Of a DNA stretch of 64,000 nt, positions 36,754-46,440 are shown piece by piece (the first letter of the stretch is position 1; every line of letters starts with the position of its first letter). The stretch is from JABFRZ01 sp031413955 (lineage in GTDB: Bacteria > Planctomycetota > UBA1135 > GCA-002686595): assembly GCA_031413955.1 (NCBI GenBank), contig JANOGB010000024.1, positions 1 through 64,000 of the forward strand, given 5' to 3'. Under the pieces are notes generated by a model. That model saw only the letters and a list, made by a program, of their open reading frames with translations. It was not told the origin of the DNA and made no database searches. The position numbers and the translations under genes were made by a program.

Positions 36754-37769
36754 GGATCCGCTCGCCTTCCGAGCTCGGCGATGAGTTCGCCCAGGATCTC
36801 CGTGAACGGCCGCGGCGACCAGCCCAGCTCGGCGCGTGCGCGCCGCGACCGGAAGCGAAAATGGAGTCCGAGCAGGGCCAACGCCTCGGGCGTCGCCCGT
36901 TCGCTCGGCACGACGCGGTCGGCCAGCGCCACGACGCTCACCAGCGCACGCCACACGGGACGCGGCACCCGGCCCCAGGGCGGTGTGCGCCCACCCATCC
37001 GGCAAGCCAGTACCAGGAGGTCGTGCAGGCACCAGGCGGACTCGGAGAGCAGGTAGCGCTGCCCGCGTGATCCGCGCTCGAGCACCAGCAAGATTCCCTG
37101 CGCCGCGTCCGCCAGGCCCACGACCGAGATCGAGCCCGGCGGGCTCAGCGGCCCGAGCGTCCCGCGCAGCACACGCCGCAGGAAGTGCAGCGAGTTCGAG
37201 GCACTGCCCGAGACTCCGAAAACGACTGCCGGGCTGGCCACGACCACGTCGAGCTCCTCCCGTGCGGCGAGGACCAGCGCCTCGGCCTCGGCCTTGGTGC
37301 GCGCATAGGCCGAGTCGAGCGCAGGGGCCGTGAGCGGCGCGTCGTCGTCGAGCTCCAGGTCGGGGCGTGCCACCGCTCCGAGCGCCACCACCGAGCTGAC
37401 GTGACACAGGCGTCGCGCGCGCACGGCCGCGCAAGCCGCCAGCACGCGGCGCGTCCCCTCGACGTTGACGCGCTGCAAGAGCTCTCGATCCGCCCTGCGG
37501 TAGCTGATGCCTGCCGCCAAGTGCACGACGTCGAGCGGCACGCCGTCCGCGCGCGCCCGCGCGGCCGCGTACTCGAAGGCCTGGCGCAGCCCGGACTCGT
37601 CCAGGAGGTCGGCCTCGAGCCAGCGCACCCCTGTGCCTTGCAGGGACGAACGATCCGTGCCGGGGCGGCAGAGCACGTGCGCGGTCGCGCCGCGGGCCGC
37701 CAGCCTGCGCACGACCTCCGCCCCGACGAATCCGGCCCCGCCCGTGACCAGGACGAGCGCGCCGCTCAC
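36750..37769 (-). CDS. NAD-dependent sugar epimerase/dehydratase family protein
   Basis: This 339-residue short-chain dehydrogenase starts with the NAD fold ALVLVTGGAGFVGAEVV, then LEADLLDE, VHLAAGISYR, the catalytic Ser region VSSVVALG, and the SAYARTKAEAE block giving Tyr and Lys (YxxxK). The last third is divergent, so the substrate is not clear; dihydroflavonol-reductase-like or sugar-nucleotide enzymes share this layout. The GTG start overlaps the histidine-kinase stop, and its stop overlaps the GT2 start. Confidence 0.82.
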   Translation of the reverse strand: MSGALVLVTGGAGFVGAEVVRRLAARGATAHVLCRPGTDRSSLQGTGVRWLEADLLDESGLRQAFEYAAARARADGVPLDVVHLAAGISYRRADRELLQRVNVEGTRRVLAACAAVRARRLCHVSSVVALGAVARPDLELDDDAPLTAPALDSAYARTKAEAEALVLAAREELDVVVASPAVVFGVSGSASNSLHFLRRVLRGTLGPLSPPGSISVVGLADAAQGILLVLERGSRGQRYLLSESAWCLHDLLVLACRMGGRTPPWGRVPRPVWRALVSVVALADRVVPSERATPEALALLGLHFRFRSRRARAELGWSPRPFTEILGELIAELGRRADP

Positions 37770-39829
37770 GCGCTTCCCGTCCGGTACAGCGGAAAGCGCA
37801 CGCGCGCGACCGTGCCCACTCCGTCGGGTGGCCTGGCGAGTTCGATCTCGCCGCCCATCTCCTCGAGCGCGCGCTTGGCGATCGCGAGCCCGAGCCCCGT
37901 GCCCTCGCTCTTGGTGGTGAAGTAGGGCTCGAACAGGTGCGCACGCGCCTCGCTCGTCAGGCCCGTGCCGGTGTCGCGGATGGAGAGGGTCACCCGGCCG
38001 TCCTCGACTGCGGTGAAGGCGTACAGGGTTCCGCCCTCGGGCATCGCCTGCAGGGCGTTCGAGACCAGGTTCACGAGCACGCGCCGCAGCTTGCCGAGGT
38101 CGGCCCACACGGTGGCGGACGGTCCCTCGTGTTGCACCGACACCCCGCGCTCGACGGCCCAGGCGTCGTGCAGGTGCAAGACTTCATCCAGCAGCGCGCG
38201 CACGTCGACCGCGCCCGGGCGGGCTTTTCGTCCGCCCGTGAACTCGTAAAAGTCGCCGGCGATCTGCCGCAGGTTCTCGATCTGCCGCCGCATCAGCACC
38301 ATGGTCCGCTCGAGGATCTCCTCCCAGCCACTGGAGCCCTCGCGGCGCGCGCGCTCGAGCAGGTCGAGGGAGAGCGTCATGGGCGTGAGCGGGTTCTTGA
38401 TGTCGTGCGCGATCTGGCGCGCCATCTCGCGCCAGGCGGCGTCCTTCTCGGCCTTGACGATGCGCGCGCGCTGCTCCTTCAGCTCGGCCGTCATGCGGTT
38501 GAAGTCCTCCGCCAGCGCGCCCAGCTCGTCGCGCGAGCGGATCTCGATGCGCGCGTCCAGGTCGCCTCCGGCCACCCGTCGGACCTGCTGCTGCAGCGCG
38601 CGGATCGGACCGGTCGTGCGCCGCGCGATGAAGAGCGTCAGGCACACGGCCAGGACCAGGACTCCTGCGCCGCCGCCCAGCAGCAGCGCACGCAGCTCCT
38701 CGGCCGTGGCGTAGATGTCGTCGTTGTCGATGCCCACCCCGACCACCCAGCCGAAACCTCCGGCCAGCATCGAGCTGCACAGATGGAAGGCCGCGTTCTT
38801 GTCCTTGTCGTTGAAGCGGTACTCGGGGTAGAGCCCCCAGCCATCGTCGTCCTGCAGGACCGCCTGCGTGAGCTGGGGCAGGCCCAGGTCCTCGGTGACC
38901 CGCCGGTAGTAGAGGTCGCGCTCGGGGTGAGCCAGGATCAGGTTGGCGTCCTCGGCCCACACCCAGGCGTAGGGCGAAGGCGTCCGGTCCTCCTTCACCA
39001 GGCCTCGAAAGGCGTCGGTGATGACCTGCGTCGAGACGATGTCCTGAACGTGCTTCCAGTTGACGAGGCCGTAGATCACCCCGCGCACCTTGCCCTCGTC
39101 GCCGAGCGAGCGCACGGGTGCCGCGAAGCCCAGCCCGTAGTCGAAGGCGGCATCTGGCGCGGAGCTTTCCGGGTCCTGGTGCCCGAGATGGAAGGGCGAG
39201 ACGTGGTGGTCGACACGCACGAACTCGCCTTGATCGCGCACGAGTCGGAACCAATCCGCCTGCTCGTAGTCGTAGGCGAAGAGGTACTCGAGGAAGGAGC
39301 CCGTCAACTGGTCTCGCCCGGGCGGACCGTGGCGGCTGCTGCAGGTCACGAGCCGCCCGTCGGCCGAGACCAGCAGCACGAGGTCATAGACGCCCTTGCG
39401 ATCCTTGCTGCGATCGAACTCGCGCGTGAGCTGGGCACGATTCTGCAGCTCCCACGAGAAGTTCTGGGTGGAGATGTCGCCGCGCGCCCAGCGCTCCAGG
39501 GCCCGCGCGGCCCACGGCGCAGGGCCCGCGACCGAACGCTCGCCGCTCGCCGCCCGCTCCGCGCGCCCCTTTTCCGCCAGGTAATCGTCCAGCGCGAGGT
39601 TCGTCCCGGACGCGTCCGCCCACTGCTCCACGTCGGTGCGGCGCTCCTCGACGAAGTAGTTGAGCTGCCCGGCCAGATCCTTCACCAGGCCGAGCAGGGC
39701 CTGCTGCACGACGTGGCGCGTCAGCCGGTCCGCCATCTGCTCGTTGACGAAGAAGGCGAAAGCCACGAAGGGCAGCACCACGGCCAGGAGCACCGCCAGT
39801 ACCAGCTTGGTCGAGATGCTGCGCAGCAT
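37766..39829 (-). CDS. NtrY-like sensor histidine kinase with extracytoplasmic sensor domain
   Basis: This 687-residue membrane kinase has an N-terminal helix (KLVLAVLLAVVLPFVAFAFFV), a periplasmic region of about 330 residues with double-Cache-like features (FDYGLGFAAPVRS, YGLVNWKHVQDIV, LILAHPERDLYYRR), a second helix, a HAMP domain, and the kinase core. The phosphorylated His is in ARQIAHDIKNPLTPM near residue 476; N, G1 and G2 boxes are LVNLVSNALQAM, IRDTGTGL and EGTGLGLAIAKR. No response regulator is adjacent, so the partner lies elsewhere. The start at 39829 leaves a 46-bp gap to the divergent heptosyltransferase gene. Confidence 0.9.
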   Translation of the reverse strand: MLRSISTKLVLAVLLAVVLPFVAFAFFVNEQMADRLTRHVVQQALLGLVKDLAGQLNYFVEERRTDVEQWADASGTNLALDDYLAEKGRAERAASGERSVAGPAPWAARALERWARGDISTQNFSWELQNRAQLTREFDRSKDRKGVYDLVLLVSADGRLVTCSSRHGPPGRDQLTGSFLEYLFAYDYEQADWFRLVRDQGEFVRVDHHVSPFHLGHQDPESSAPDAAFDYGLGFAAPVRSLGDEGKVRGVIYGLVNWKHVQDIVSTQVITDAFRGLVKEDRTPSPYAWVWAEDANLILAHPERDLYYRRVTEDLGLPQLTQAVLQDDDGWGLYPEYRFNDKDKNAAFHLCSSMLAGGFGWVVGVGIDNDDIYATAEELRALLLGGGAGVLVLAVCLTLFIARRTTGPIRALQQQVRRVAGGDLDARIEIRSRDELGALAEDFNRMTAELKEQRARIVKAEKDAAWREMARQIAHDIKNPLTPMTLSLDLLERARREGSSGWEEILERTMVLMRRQIENLRQIAGDFYEFTGGRKARPGAVDVRALLDEVLHLHDAWAVERGVSVQHEGPSATVWADLGKLRRVLVNLVSNALQAMPEGGTLYAFTAVEDGRVTLSIRDTGTGLTSEARAHLFEPYFTTKSEGTGLGLAIAKRALEEMGGEIELARPPDGVGTVARVRFPLYRTGSA

Positions 39830-39875
39830 GCGCGGGAGGGCGGACGGGAGGATACCCTCCCCGCTCGCGAACGCC

Positions 39876-40934
39876 GTGCGGAACCCGGATCGCATCTTGA
39901 TCGTGCGTCTGTCGCACCTCGGAGACGTGGTGCACGCCCTGGGTGTGTTCCATGCCTTGCACGCCGCGTACCCCACGGCCGAGATCGGCTGGGCCGTCCA
40001 GGCGGAGTTCGCGGGCCTGCTCGCGCCCCTGCCGGGTCTCGCGCGCGTGTTCCGCTTCGAGCGCCGCGGCGCTCTCGGAGCCTGGCTGCGCCTGCGCGCC
40101 GAGCTGGTGCGTTTTCGACCCACCTGGACGGTCGACGCCCAGGGCAACGCGAAGAGCGGCGCCGCGGCCTGGCTCTCGCGTGCGGCACGGCGCGTGGCTC
40201 CCCACCGCGACGACTGGCAAGAGCCCTGGGCGGCCTGGACGGCGAACGAGCACGCCCCTCGCCTGGTCAGGCCGGCGCGCCACGCGCTGCAGCGCATGGA
40301 GGTCCTGGCGGCTCAGCTCGTCCCGGGCCTCGCCCCGCCGCTGCGGCCCGACGTCGGCTTGAGCCGAGCCGAGGAAGAGCTCGGTGAGCGTGCGCTGGAT
40401 CAGCGCCTGCCGCTCGCGGGCGGAGAGCCCGTGCTGCTGCACCTGTCCTCGCCCGAGGACGTGCGCGGCTGGCCGGCGGCGCGCTGGCTCGAGCTCGTGC
40501 GCGCCCTGCGAATTCAGGGGCGCGCCGTGCTCGTGCTGTCGGGCGCGCGCGAGGCGCACCTCGGTCAGGCGCTCGCGCACGAGCTCGCTGCGGATGCTTG
40601 CATCGCGCACTGGATCGGCCAGCGGGGACTGCGCGAGCTCGCCGCGCTGTTCACGGCCGCCGCACGCCGCGCGCTCACCCTGGTGAGCTGCGATTCCGGG
40701 CCGATGCACCTCGCCGCCGCCCAGGGACTGCGCGTGGTCGCCCTGGAGGGTCCGCAAGACGGCGCGCGCACCGGACCCTGGCCCGCCGCGCGCGGGCACC
40801 GCGTCGTGCGCGCCGCTCACGGGCCGGAGTGTGCCCCCTGTTTGAAGCGCCGTTGCCACCATCCGGAGGGTCCGGTGTGCATGCGCGGGATCCAGGCCGA
40901 GGACGTGCTCGCAGCACTGGAACCTGCGCAGTAA
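39876..40934 (+). CDS. Glycosyltransferase family 9 (heptosyltransferase)
   Basis: This 352-residue GT9 enzyme would add heptose or a related sugar to the LPS core. The start RILIVRLSHLGDVVHALG is the family signature; the C-terminal donor-binding part has the CDSGPMHLAAAQGLRVVAL block. The CAPCLKRRC run near the end is typical of LPS heptosyltransferases, which commonly have clustered Cys there. GTG at 39876 is chosen because earlier codons would overlap the divergent kinase gene. A small membrane protein gene follows at 13 bp. Confidence 0.88.
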   Translation: MRNPDRILIVRLSHLGDVVHALGVFHALHAAYPTAEIGWAVQAEFAGLLAPLPGLARVFRFERRGALGAWLRLRAELVRFRPTWTVDAQGNAKSGAAAWLSRAARRVAPHRDDWQEPWAAWTANEHAPRLVRPARHALQRMEVLAAQLVPGLAPPLRPDVGLSRAEEELGERALDQRLPLAGGEPVLLHLSSPEDVRGWPAARWLELVRALRIQGRAVLVLSGAREAHLGQALAHELAADACIAHWIGQRGLRELAALFTAAARRALTLVSCDSGPMHLAAAQGLRVVALEGPQDGARTGPWPAARGHRVVRAAHGPECAPCLKRRCHHPEGPVCMRGIQAEDVLAALEPAQ

Positions 40935-40947
40935 CCTCGGCGCGACC

Positions 40948-41655
40948 ATGCGCATGGTGCACTACTATCTTGCCTTGGCGCTGCTGCTCGCGCCGTGCCT
41001 CTTGCTCACGCTGCTGAGCGGCCTCTTCCAGGACGGCTCGCAGCGCCACCTCGGCCTGGGTCTGTTCACGGCCGTCCTGTGCGTGGCGACGAACACGCTC
41101 CTGATCCTGTTCATGATCGTCTCAGGGCGCGTGCTGAAGGCCGCCATGCACGCGCGCGGACTGGGAAACGAGTTCCTGGCCGCACTCAACCAGTTCTTCG
41201 CGCGCCGACGCGCCTACCCGCTGGCGGTCTTCTCGGCCTTCGCAGCCACGGCCGCGGCCGTGCTCGGCTACGGCCGCTACATCGGCGTGCCCGCAAGCGT
41301 GCACATGCTGGTGGGACTCGCGGCGGTGCTGCTCAATGCGCTCGCGCTCGGGCAGGGAGTGCGCACCCTGCGCGCCAACCAGGCGCTGCTGGATCGCGCG
41401 GCGGCCGAGCTCGATCGCCTGGACGCCGCGGGCGCTCCACTCTCGGCCGAGGCCGGCGGACCGCAGTGGTCCTACACCAGGCGAACGCGCTGGCTGGTCT
41501 TCGCCCTGAGCGCCTGGGGCCCGTACCTGTACTGGTCGCTGGTGGTGTGGCGCGGCGCGTTCGGGCGCGTGAGCCCCCTGCTGCTGGCCCTATCCGCGCT
41601 CGTCTCGTTCTTCGGACTTTGCCAGGCTGCACGCACGCGCACGGCGGCCAGCTGA
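40948..41655 (+). CDS. Integral membrane protein of unknown function
   Basis: This 235-residue protein has about six predicted helices, for example HYYLALALLLAPCLLLTLLS, FTAVLCVATNTLLILFMIV and WLVFALSAWGPYLYWSLVVW. I recognise no family. A loop of about 45 residues between helices four and five is rich in Ala and acidic residues. It is 13 bp behind the heptosyltransferase and converges directly on the TPR lipoprotein gene with no gap. Confidence 0.65.
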   Translation: MRMVHYYLALALLLAPCLLLTLLSGLFQDGSQRHLGLGLFTAVLCVATNTLLILFMIVSGRVLKAAMHARGLGNEFLAALNQFFARRRAYPLAVFSAFAATAAAVLGYGRYIGVPASVHMLVGLAAVLLNALALGQGVRTLRANQALLDRAAAELDRLDAAGAPLSAEAGGPQWSYTRRTRWLVFALSAWGPYLYWSLVVWRGAFGRVSPLLLALSALVSFFGLCQAARTRTAAS

Positions 41656-42948
41656 TCAGCCGTCGCCATTGCCGTCCTCGGCCTCGGCGCGCTCCCGTTC
41701 CGCCTTGCGCGCCTCGATGGCCTGCAGGCGCTCGCCCACGTCCTCGTACTCGGGCCACATGATCTGGATGGCGCGCAGGTGGCCCTCGGCCACGGCGTCG
41801 TCAGCTGCTTCCACGGCCAGGGCGTAGAACTCCTCGGTCAGGTGGATGAACTCCTCGACGGTCGCATTGCGCAAGGCCGCGTCCTTGTACTCGGGGGCGA
41901 GGGCCAGGAGCTCCTCGAAGGCCTGCACGGCTTCCGGATAGCGATAGTCGTCGGTCAGGTTGCGCGCCGAGAGATACAGGTCCTCCAGGCGTTTCTCCTC
42001 GATGTCCGACAGGAGCAGCGAGACCTCGTCGGTCTGCACGTCGGTCAGGGCTTCGGCCTGCGCCAGGGTCTGCGCGGCCGTCTCCAGCTCGCCACGCCGG
42101 ATGGCCATGTCGGCCTCGGCCAGCGTGTGCGTGGCGCGGGCCTCGCGATCCATGCGGTCCAGTCCGGCCCGGCCCTCGACGTGGGCGGGATCGATCAGCA
42201 AGACGAGGCGGTATTCGTTGCGCGCGGCGAAGTACAGACCCTCGGCCTCCAGTCGCTGCGCCTGCCCCAGGCGCTCTTCGGCCATCATCTCTTCGACCTG
42301 CCCTGCACGCATGGTGGCGGGCTCGTTCTCCGCATAGCGGCGCGAGATCTGGAACGCGCGCCGCGCCTGTTCCAGCAGGAGCTCGCGAAAACTCGAGAGA
42401 CCGTCGTCGAAGTAGGTCTTGCTCAGCCCGGCACGGTAGTTCTCGAGCAGCAGCAACTGCGACAGGCCGCGCTTCGCATCCGGGTTGTCGGGGTCGTACT
42501 GCAGCACCTTCTCGAAGCACAGCTCGGCCTGCTCCATGCCCTCCGGCCCCGTGTTGTCGGCGGCGGCGTCGAGCCATTGCACGGCGAGCTGGGCACGCGT
42601 CTTCCCGATCCAGCTCGTCACCGTCGGGTGCTCCGGCACCAGCGCCTCGGCCTCCTCGAAGTACTCGAGCGCGCGCGCGAGGTCCCCGTGAAAAACGTGC
42701 TCGCGACCTCGATCCAGGATGAAGGCCACCTGCGCGTCCAGGTGCAGCGCCTGCGTGCGTGCATCGCCCGGGTTCTGCTCGGCCAGCCGCCGTGCGTCCT
42801 CGAGCGCCTCGGCGTAGCGCCCATGCTGGATGGACAGGACGACATCCCGCTCGCTCTGGGTCTCCGGAGTCTGGCAGGCCGGGGCGGCGGCCACGACGAG
42901 CCCCAGGAACAAACCGACGAGGCTCGGGGGAAGGCGGGAATCAGGCAT
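41656..42948 (-). CDS. TPR-repeat lipoprotein
   Basis: This 430-residue protein begins with a lipoprotein signal (LVGLFLGLVVAAAPAC) and then tetratricopeptide repeats through almost its whole length, for example HGDLARALEYFEEAEALVPE, LCFEKVLQYDPDNPDA and YPEAVQAFEELLALAPEYKD. Such proteins act as scaffolds, often in outer-membrane or periplasmic complexes. The tail is highly charged. It lies just downstream of lptF and lptG on the same strand with a 104-bp gap, so a link to LPS export is conceivable but not shown. Confidence 0.8.
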   Translation of the reverse strand: MPDSRLPPSLVGLFLGLVVAAAPACQTPETQSERDVVLSIQHGRYAEALEDARRLAEQNPGDARTQALHLDAQVAFILDRGREHVFHGDLARALEYFEEAEALVPEHPTVTSWIGKTRAQLAVQWLDAAADNTGPEGMEQAELCFEKVLQYDPDNPDAKRGLSQLLLLENYRAGLSKTYFDDGLSSFRELLLEQARRAFQISRRYAENEPATMRAGQVEEMMAEERLGQAQRLEAEGLYFAARNEYRLVLLIDPAHVEGRAGLDRMDREARATHTLAEADMAIRRGELETAAQTLAQAEALTDVQTDEVSLLLSDIEEKRLEDLYLSARNLTDDYRYPEAVQAFEELLALAPEYKDAALRNATVEEFIHLTEEFYALAVEAADDAVAEGHLRAIQIMWPEYEDVGERLQAIEARKAERERAEAEDGNGDG

Positions 42949-43052
42949 GGGAGACGGGCAGGGTGGCAGGGATCGGGGGCGCGACCAGTGTACGACCGTG
43001 GGCCACGCGCTCTTCCCGGCGAGGTGAGCTTCGCTGGCCCTGCCAGAATGGT

Positions 43053-44162
43053 CTAAGAGCGCATCGAAGCGGTCAGGACCACGCCCAGACTGCCGAACAG
43101 CACCAGCGGGAACCAGCCCGAGAAGACCGGCCCCACCGCGCCCTGCAGGCCCAGGGTTCGAGCCACGAAGTCGACCCCGAAATAGACCACGCACAGGAGC
43201 AGCCCCCGCGCGATGCGCTCGCCGGCCTTGCCGCGCTCGTCCCCCACGACGAAGGGCAGCCCGACCAGGAGCAGCACCAGCCCCGCCAGGGGAAAGGTGA
43301 GGTTGGCCTGGACCAGCGTCTTGTACTGGAGGTTGGTGGGCTCGCGCGCCAGCAGGTCGGTGAGCTCGGCGTGCGAGAGGTCCATGGGGTGCTCGCGCGC
43401 CTTCCAGGAGAGCTCCACCTCCTCGGGCGTGAAGCGCGGATCGTCCAGGATCTCGAGGCTGCGTGTACGCCGCGTGCTGCCGTCGTCCTCCAGACGCCGC
43501 CCCCCCTCGAGGGCCCAGCGGCCGCCCGAGAGCGGGCGTGCGCGCCGGGCATCGATCGAGACCAGCAGCTGCTCCTCGCGCAGGCGCGCCGAGAGGCCGC
43601 TCGCCTCGGACGCGCGCGGGTCGACCCGCACGACGTACTCGCGCAGCGTGACCGGACGACCGCGCCTGTCCCACACCACCAGGTTCTCGAGGCGCGGCTC
43701 GTCCCGGCGTTCCTTCAGGTGATCCTGCAGGAGATCTCGCCGTCGGCCCAGCTCACTGGTGGCCTGCTCGCGCAAGAAGAACATGCCCGCCGCCAGCAGC
43801 CCGGCGCCCAGATAGACCGGTAGCAGGAGTCGCTGCACCGAGATGCCGGCATTGAGCGCGGCCACGACCTCGTTGCTGCGCGCCAGCTTGGCGGCCGTGA
43901 ACATGCCGGCCACCAGCGTCACGTAGGGCGACATCTGCAGGTACAGGAACGGGAGCTGGAGGAGATAGAACTCCCCCACCAGGGCCGTGGGCGGGGCGTA
44001 GCCCGTCTTGTCCGGGGTCAGGTACTCGTCCAGGTTCGTGGCCATGTCGAGGATCACGAACAACCCGACCACCAGGAAGAAAGCCGCGCCGTAGGAGAGC
44101 GCGAACAGGCGCGCGACGTAGCGATCCAGACGGCTCGGAAACGGCAGCGCGCGCGGCCTCAT
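43053..44162 (-). CDS. YjgP/YjgQ family permease (LptG-like)
   Basis: This 369-residue inner-membrane protein has the LptF/LptG layout: three helices (YGAAFFLVVGLFVILDM and following), a periplasmic beta-jellyroll of about 140 residues, and three further helices (LTFPLAGLVLLLVGLPFVVG and following). The start LDRYVARLFALSY resembles LptG. Such pairs extract lipopolysaccharide from the inner membrane with LptB. It follows the LptF-like gene at 19 bp. ATG at 44162 is preferred to a GTG two codons earlier. Confidence 0.86.
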   Translation of the reverse strand: MRPRALPFPSRLDRYVARLFALSYGAAFFLVVGLFVILDMATNLDEYLTPDKTGYAPPTALVGEFYLLQLPFLYLQMSPYVTLVAGMFTAAKLARSNEVVAALNAGISVQRLLLPVYLGAGLLAAGMFFLREQATSELGRRRDLLQDHLKERRDEPRLENLVVWDRRGRPVTLREYVVRVDPRASEASGLSARLREEQLLVSIDARRARPLSGGRWALEGGRRLEDDGSTRRTRSLEILDDPRFTPEEVELSWKAREHPMDLSHAELTDLLAREPTNLQYKTLVQANLTFPLAGLVLLLVGLPFVVGDERGKAGERIARGLLLCVVYFGVDFVARTLGLQGAVGPVFSGWFPLVLFGSLGVVLTASMRS

Positions 44163-44181
44163 CGCCACAGTGCTCCCGCAC

Positions 44182-45273
44182 TCATCGCCACAGCGCTCGC
44201 ACGAAGAGCACCAGGCCCACCGTCAGGAACAGGGCGTTGGTTGCCCAGGCCGCCACGATCGGCGCGACCGCGCCCGTCGCGGCCAGGACTTTTCCCAGGC
44301 GCATCGCCAGCACGTAGTACAGGAAGGCGTAACCCACCGCGCCGGTGAACGCTCCGAGCTGGGTACTGGAACGCAGCACGACGCCGGTCGGCAGGCCGAG
44401 CAAGAGGAACAAGAGATACGTGGCCGAGAGCGCGTGCCTACGGTGGATCTCGTAGCGGAACTCCTCGCGCGTGGCGGGGTCGAGCGCGGCGCCCTGCAGC
44501 GCGTCCGACAGCTCGGAGCTGCGCATGTACTTGGCCTTGCTCTTCTCTTTCTTCTGGGGTGGGAAGATCTCGGAGAGCTTCCAGCTGTAGAGCGGCGCGG
44601 CGCTGTAAGAGCTCATGTCCTCGGTCAAGAGGCGCGCGTCCTTCATGCGCGCGACCAGGCGCTCGTCCGCGACGCCGTCTCCATCCACGTCGTCCTTCTC
44701 GACGTCGATGCGCACCTCGGCGGCCAGGATCTTGATGTGTTGCCCATCGTCGAGCTCCATGTCGAGCTCGGCGTTCGTGCGTACGCTGCCCTGGGTGCTC
44801 TCCGACTTGAGCACGTTCTTGCCGAAGGTCAGCAGGTTGCGCCCGCTCATGCCCGCCAGGAAACGCGAGACGTCTGCCTCGCGCAGCAAGCTGCGCTGCT
44901 GGTACTTGAGCTCGGGCGAGAGCTCCCCGAGCAGGTGATCGGTCCCCAGCGCGAGCGGCAATGCCACCAGGAAACCCGGCAGCGCCAGCCGCGCGGGGTG
45001 GATGCCCGCCATCTTGATCGCGATCAGCTCGCGTTCCGCCGCCAGGCGCCCGTAGGTCGCGACCACCGCCAGCAAGAACGCCATCGGCAAGAGGTATGGC
45101 ACGAGCTCCGCCACCACCAGCGGCAGATAGCCCGCCACCGTCCCCACGCTGATCGCCCCCAGCTTGTTGACCGCCTGGATGGCGATGGTGGGCAGCACGA
45201 TCACCGACAGACCCGCGACCGAGAAGAGCACCGAGAGCAAGAGCTGCCGCAGGACGTAGAGCTGGATCCGCAC
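44182..45273 (-). CDS. YjgP/YjgQ family permease (LptF-like)
   Basis: This 363-residue protein shares the LptF/LptG fold. The N-terminal helices include the conserved coupling region YLLPMAFLLAVVATYGRLAAE followed by ELIAIKMAGI, which in LptF meets the LptB ATPase. The periplasmic jellyroll holds an unusual acidic loop DVDGDGVADE. The three last helices begin LLFLLLGLPTGVVLRS. It is first in the lptF-lptG pair. A WaaP-like kinase gene starts divergently 72 bp away, so LPS export and LPS modification share a control region. Confidence 0.87.
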   Translation of the reverse strand: MRIQLYVLRQLLLSVLFSVAGLSVIVLPTIAIQAVNKLGAISVGTVAGYLPLVVAELVPYLLPMAFLLAVVATYGRLAAERELIAIKMAGIHPARLALPGFLVALPLALGTDHLLGELSPELKYQQRSLLREADVSRFLAGMSGRNLLTFGKNVLKSESTQGSVRTNAELDMELDDGQHIKILAAEVRIDVEKDDVDGDGVADERLVARMKDARLLTEDMSSYSAAPLYSWKLSEIFPPQKKEKSKAKYMRSSELSDALQGAALDPATREEFRYEIHRRHALSATYLLFLLLGLPTGVVLRSSTQLGAFTGAVGYAFLYYVLAMRLGKVLAATGAVAPIVAAWATNALFLTVGLVLFVRALWR

Positions 45274-45345
45274 CGCGCGCGATTCTCACGAATCACGAGC
45301 GGCGCTACCAGGCGTGGTTTTCGTGCGCAGCCTATGCTGGCCGAC

Positions 45346-46419
45346 ATGACGGTCCTCCATGCTCGGCCCTTTCGTGGAGTCGCCCTCGAAGCGCGCGCGG
45401 GCGCGGCGGTGGTCGTCAAGCGTTTTCACCATCCGAATCCGCTCCTGGCGCGCTTCGATCGCGGGCGCGCGCGGCGCGAGCTCGACGCGCTGGTGGAACT
45501 GGAGCGCGCTGGCCTGTCCGTGCCGAAGCCGCTCGGCATGCGTGCGACGGAAGGTGGTTGGGAGCTCAGTCTCGCAGCCGTGCCGGGTGCGCGGACGTTG
45601 CAGGAGCTGCTGGAGAGCGGCGCGCTCCCGGCCGGCGGCTGGGAACGACTGCTCGCGCGCCTGGGAGAGCTGCTCGCGCGCCTGCAGGTGGCCGGCTGGG
45701 AACACGGCGACCTGCACCTCGGCAACGTGCTGGTCGACGCGAACGGCCGGCCGTGGCTGATCGACTTCCAGCGCGCGCGCCGCGTCGCGCCCGACCGCGC
45801 GCGGTGTCTGTCCGAGGTGGTCGAGTGCGCCGCCCTGGCGCGCGAGCAACTCCCGCTGCGGATGCGCGTGCGCTTCCTGGTGGCATGGCGCGCCGTGCTG
45901 CCCACCGGACTGCGACCGCGCCTCGCCGGTACCGAGCTCGCGTACGCGCTCGAAGAGCGCGCGCGTCTGCGACGCATCGAGCGCGTGCGCATCGGCCTGG
46001 GACGCTGGCTGCGCGACTCCAGTCGCGTGGGTTGGGTCCAGCGCGGCGAAACGGGGTTCTGGTCACGGCGTGATCTCGCGTCCGTGTCGCTCGACCTCGC
46101 CTTGCCCGCGACGTGGATCGTCCTGCGCGGCGGACACGACGAGATGCGCGCGCGCTGGCTCGGAGCGGCTCGCCTCGCCGAGCACCGGCTACCCGTCGCG
46201 CGCCCGGCAGCCTTCTCGTCCGGCTCGCGCTGGAGCGGACGCGGAGCCTGGGCCGCATTCGAACCGCCGGAGAACGCCGCGCCATCGAGGGCGGAGCTGC
46301 TGGACGCGCTGGCGGACCGGAGACTGGCTCTGGCCCGCCCCGCGACCGAGCACTCCACGCGCGGAGTTTATTTCCTCCCGCCGCGCGAACCCGCGGACTT
46401 CACCGATCCGCGCGGTTGA
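45346..46419 (+). CDS. Lipopolysaccharide kinase (WaaP/KdkA-like)
   Basis: This 357-residue protein is a protein-kinase-fold enzyme of the LPS kinase type, which phosphorylates core heptose or Kdo. It has the lysine in AVVVKRFHHPNPL, a GDLHLGNVLVD catalytic loop, and LIDFQRARRV as the DFG equivalent. The C-terminal 120 residues are unlike the family and contain no known domain. ATG at 45346 is chosen; an ATG four codons earlier is possible. It is divergent from lptF. Confidence 0.82.
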   Translation: MTVLHARPFRGVALEARAGAAVVVKRFHHPNPLLARFDRGRARRELDALVELERAGLSVPKPLGMRATEGGWELSLAAVPGARTLQELLESGALPAGGWERLLARLGELLARLQVAGWEHGDLHLGNVLVDANGRPWLIDFQRARRVAPDRARCLSEVVECAALAREQLPLRMRVRFLVAWRAVLPTGLRPRLAGTELAYALEERARLRRIERVRIGLGRWLRDSSRVGWVQRGETGFWSRRDLASVSLDLALPATWIVLRGGHDEMRARWLGAARLAEHRLPVARPAAFSSGSRWSGRGAWAAFEPPENAAPSRAELLDALADRRLALARPATEHSTRGVYFLPPREPADFTDPRG

Positions 46420-46440
46420 GGAGCTTCTGGCGAGAGTACG

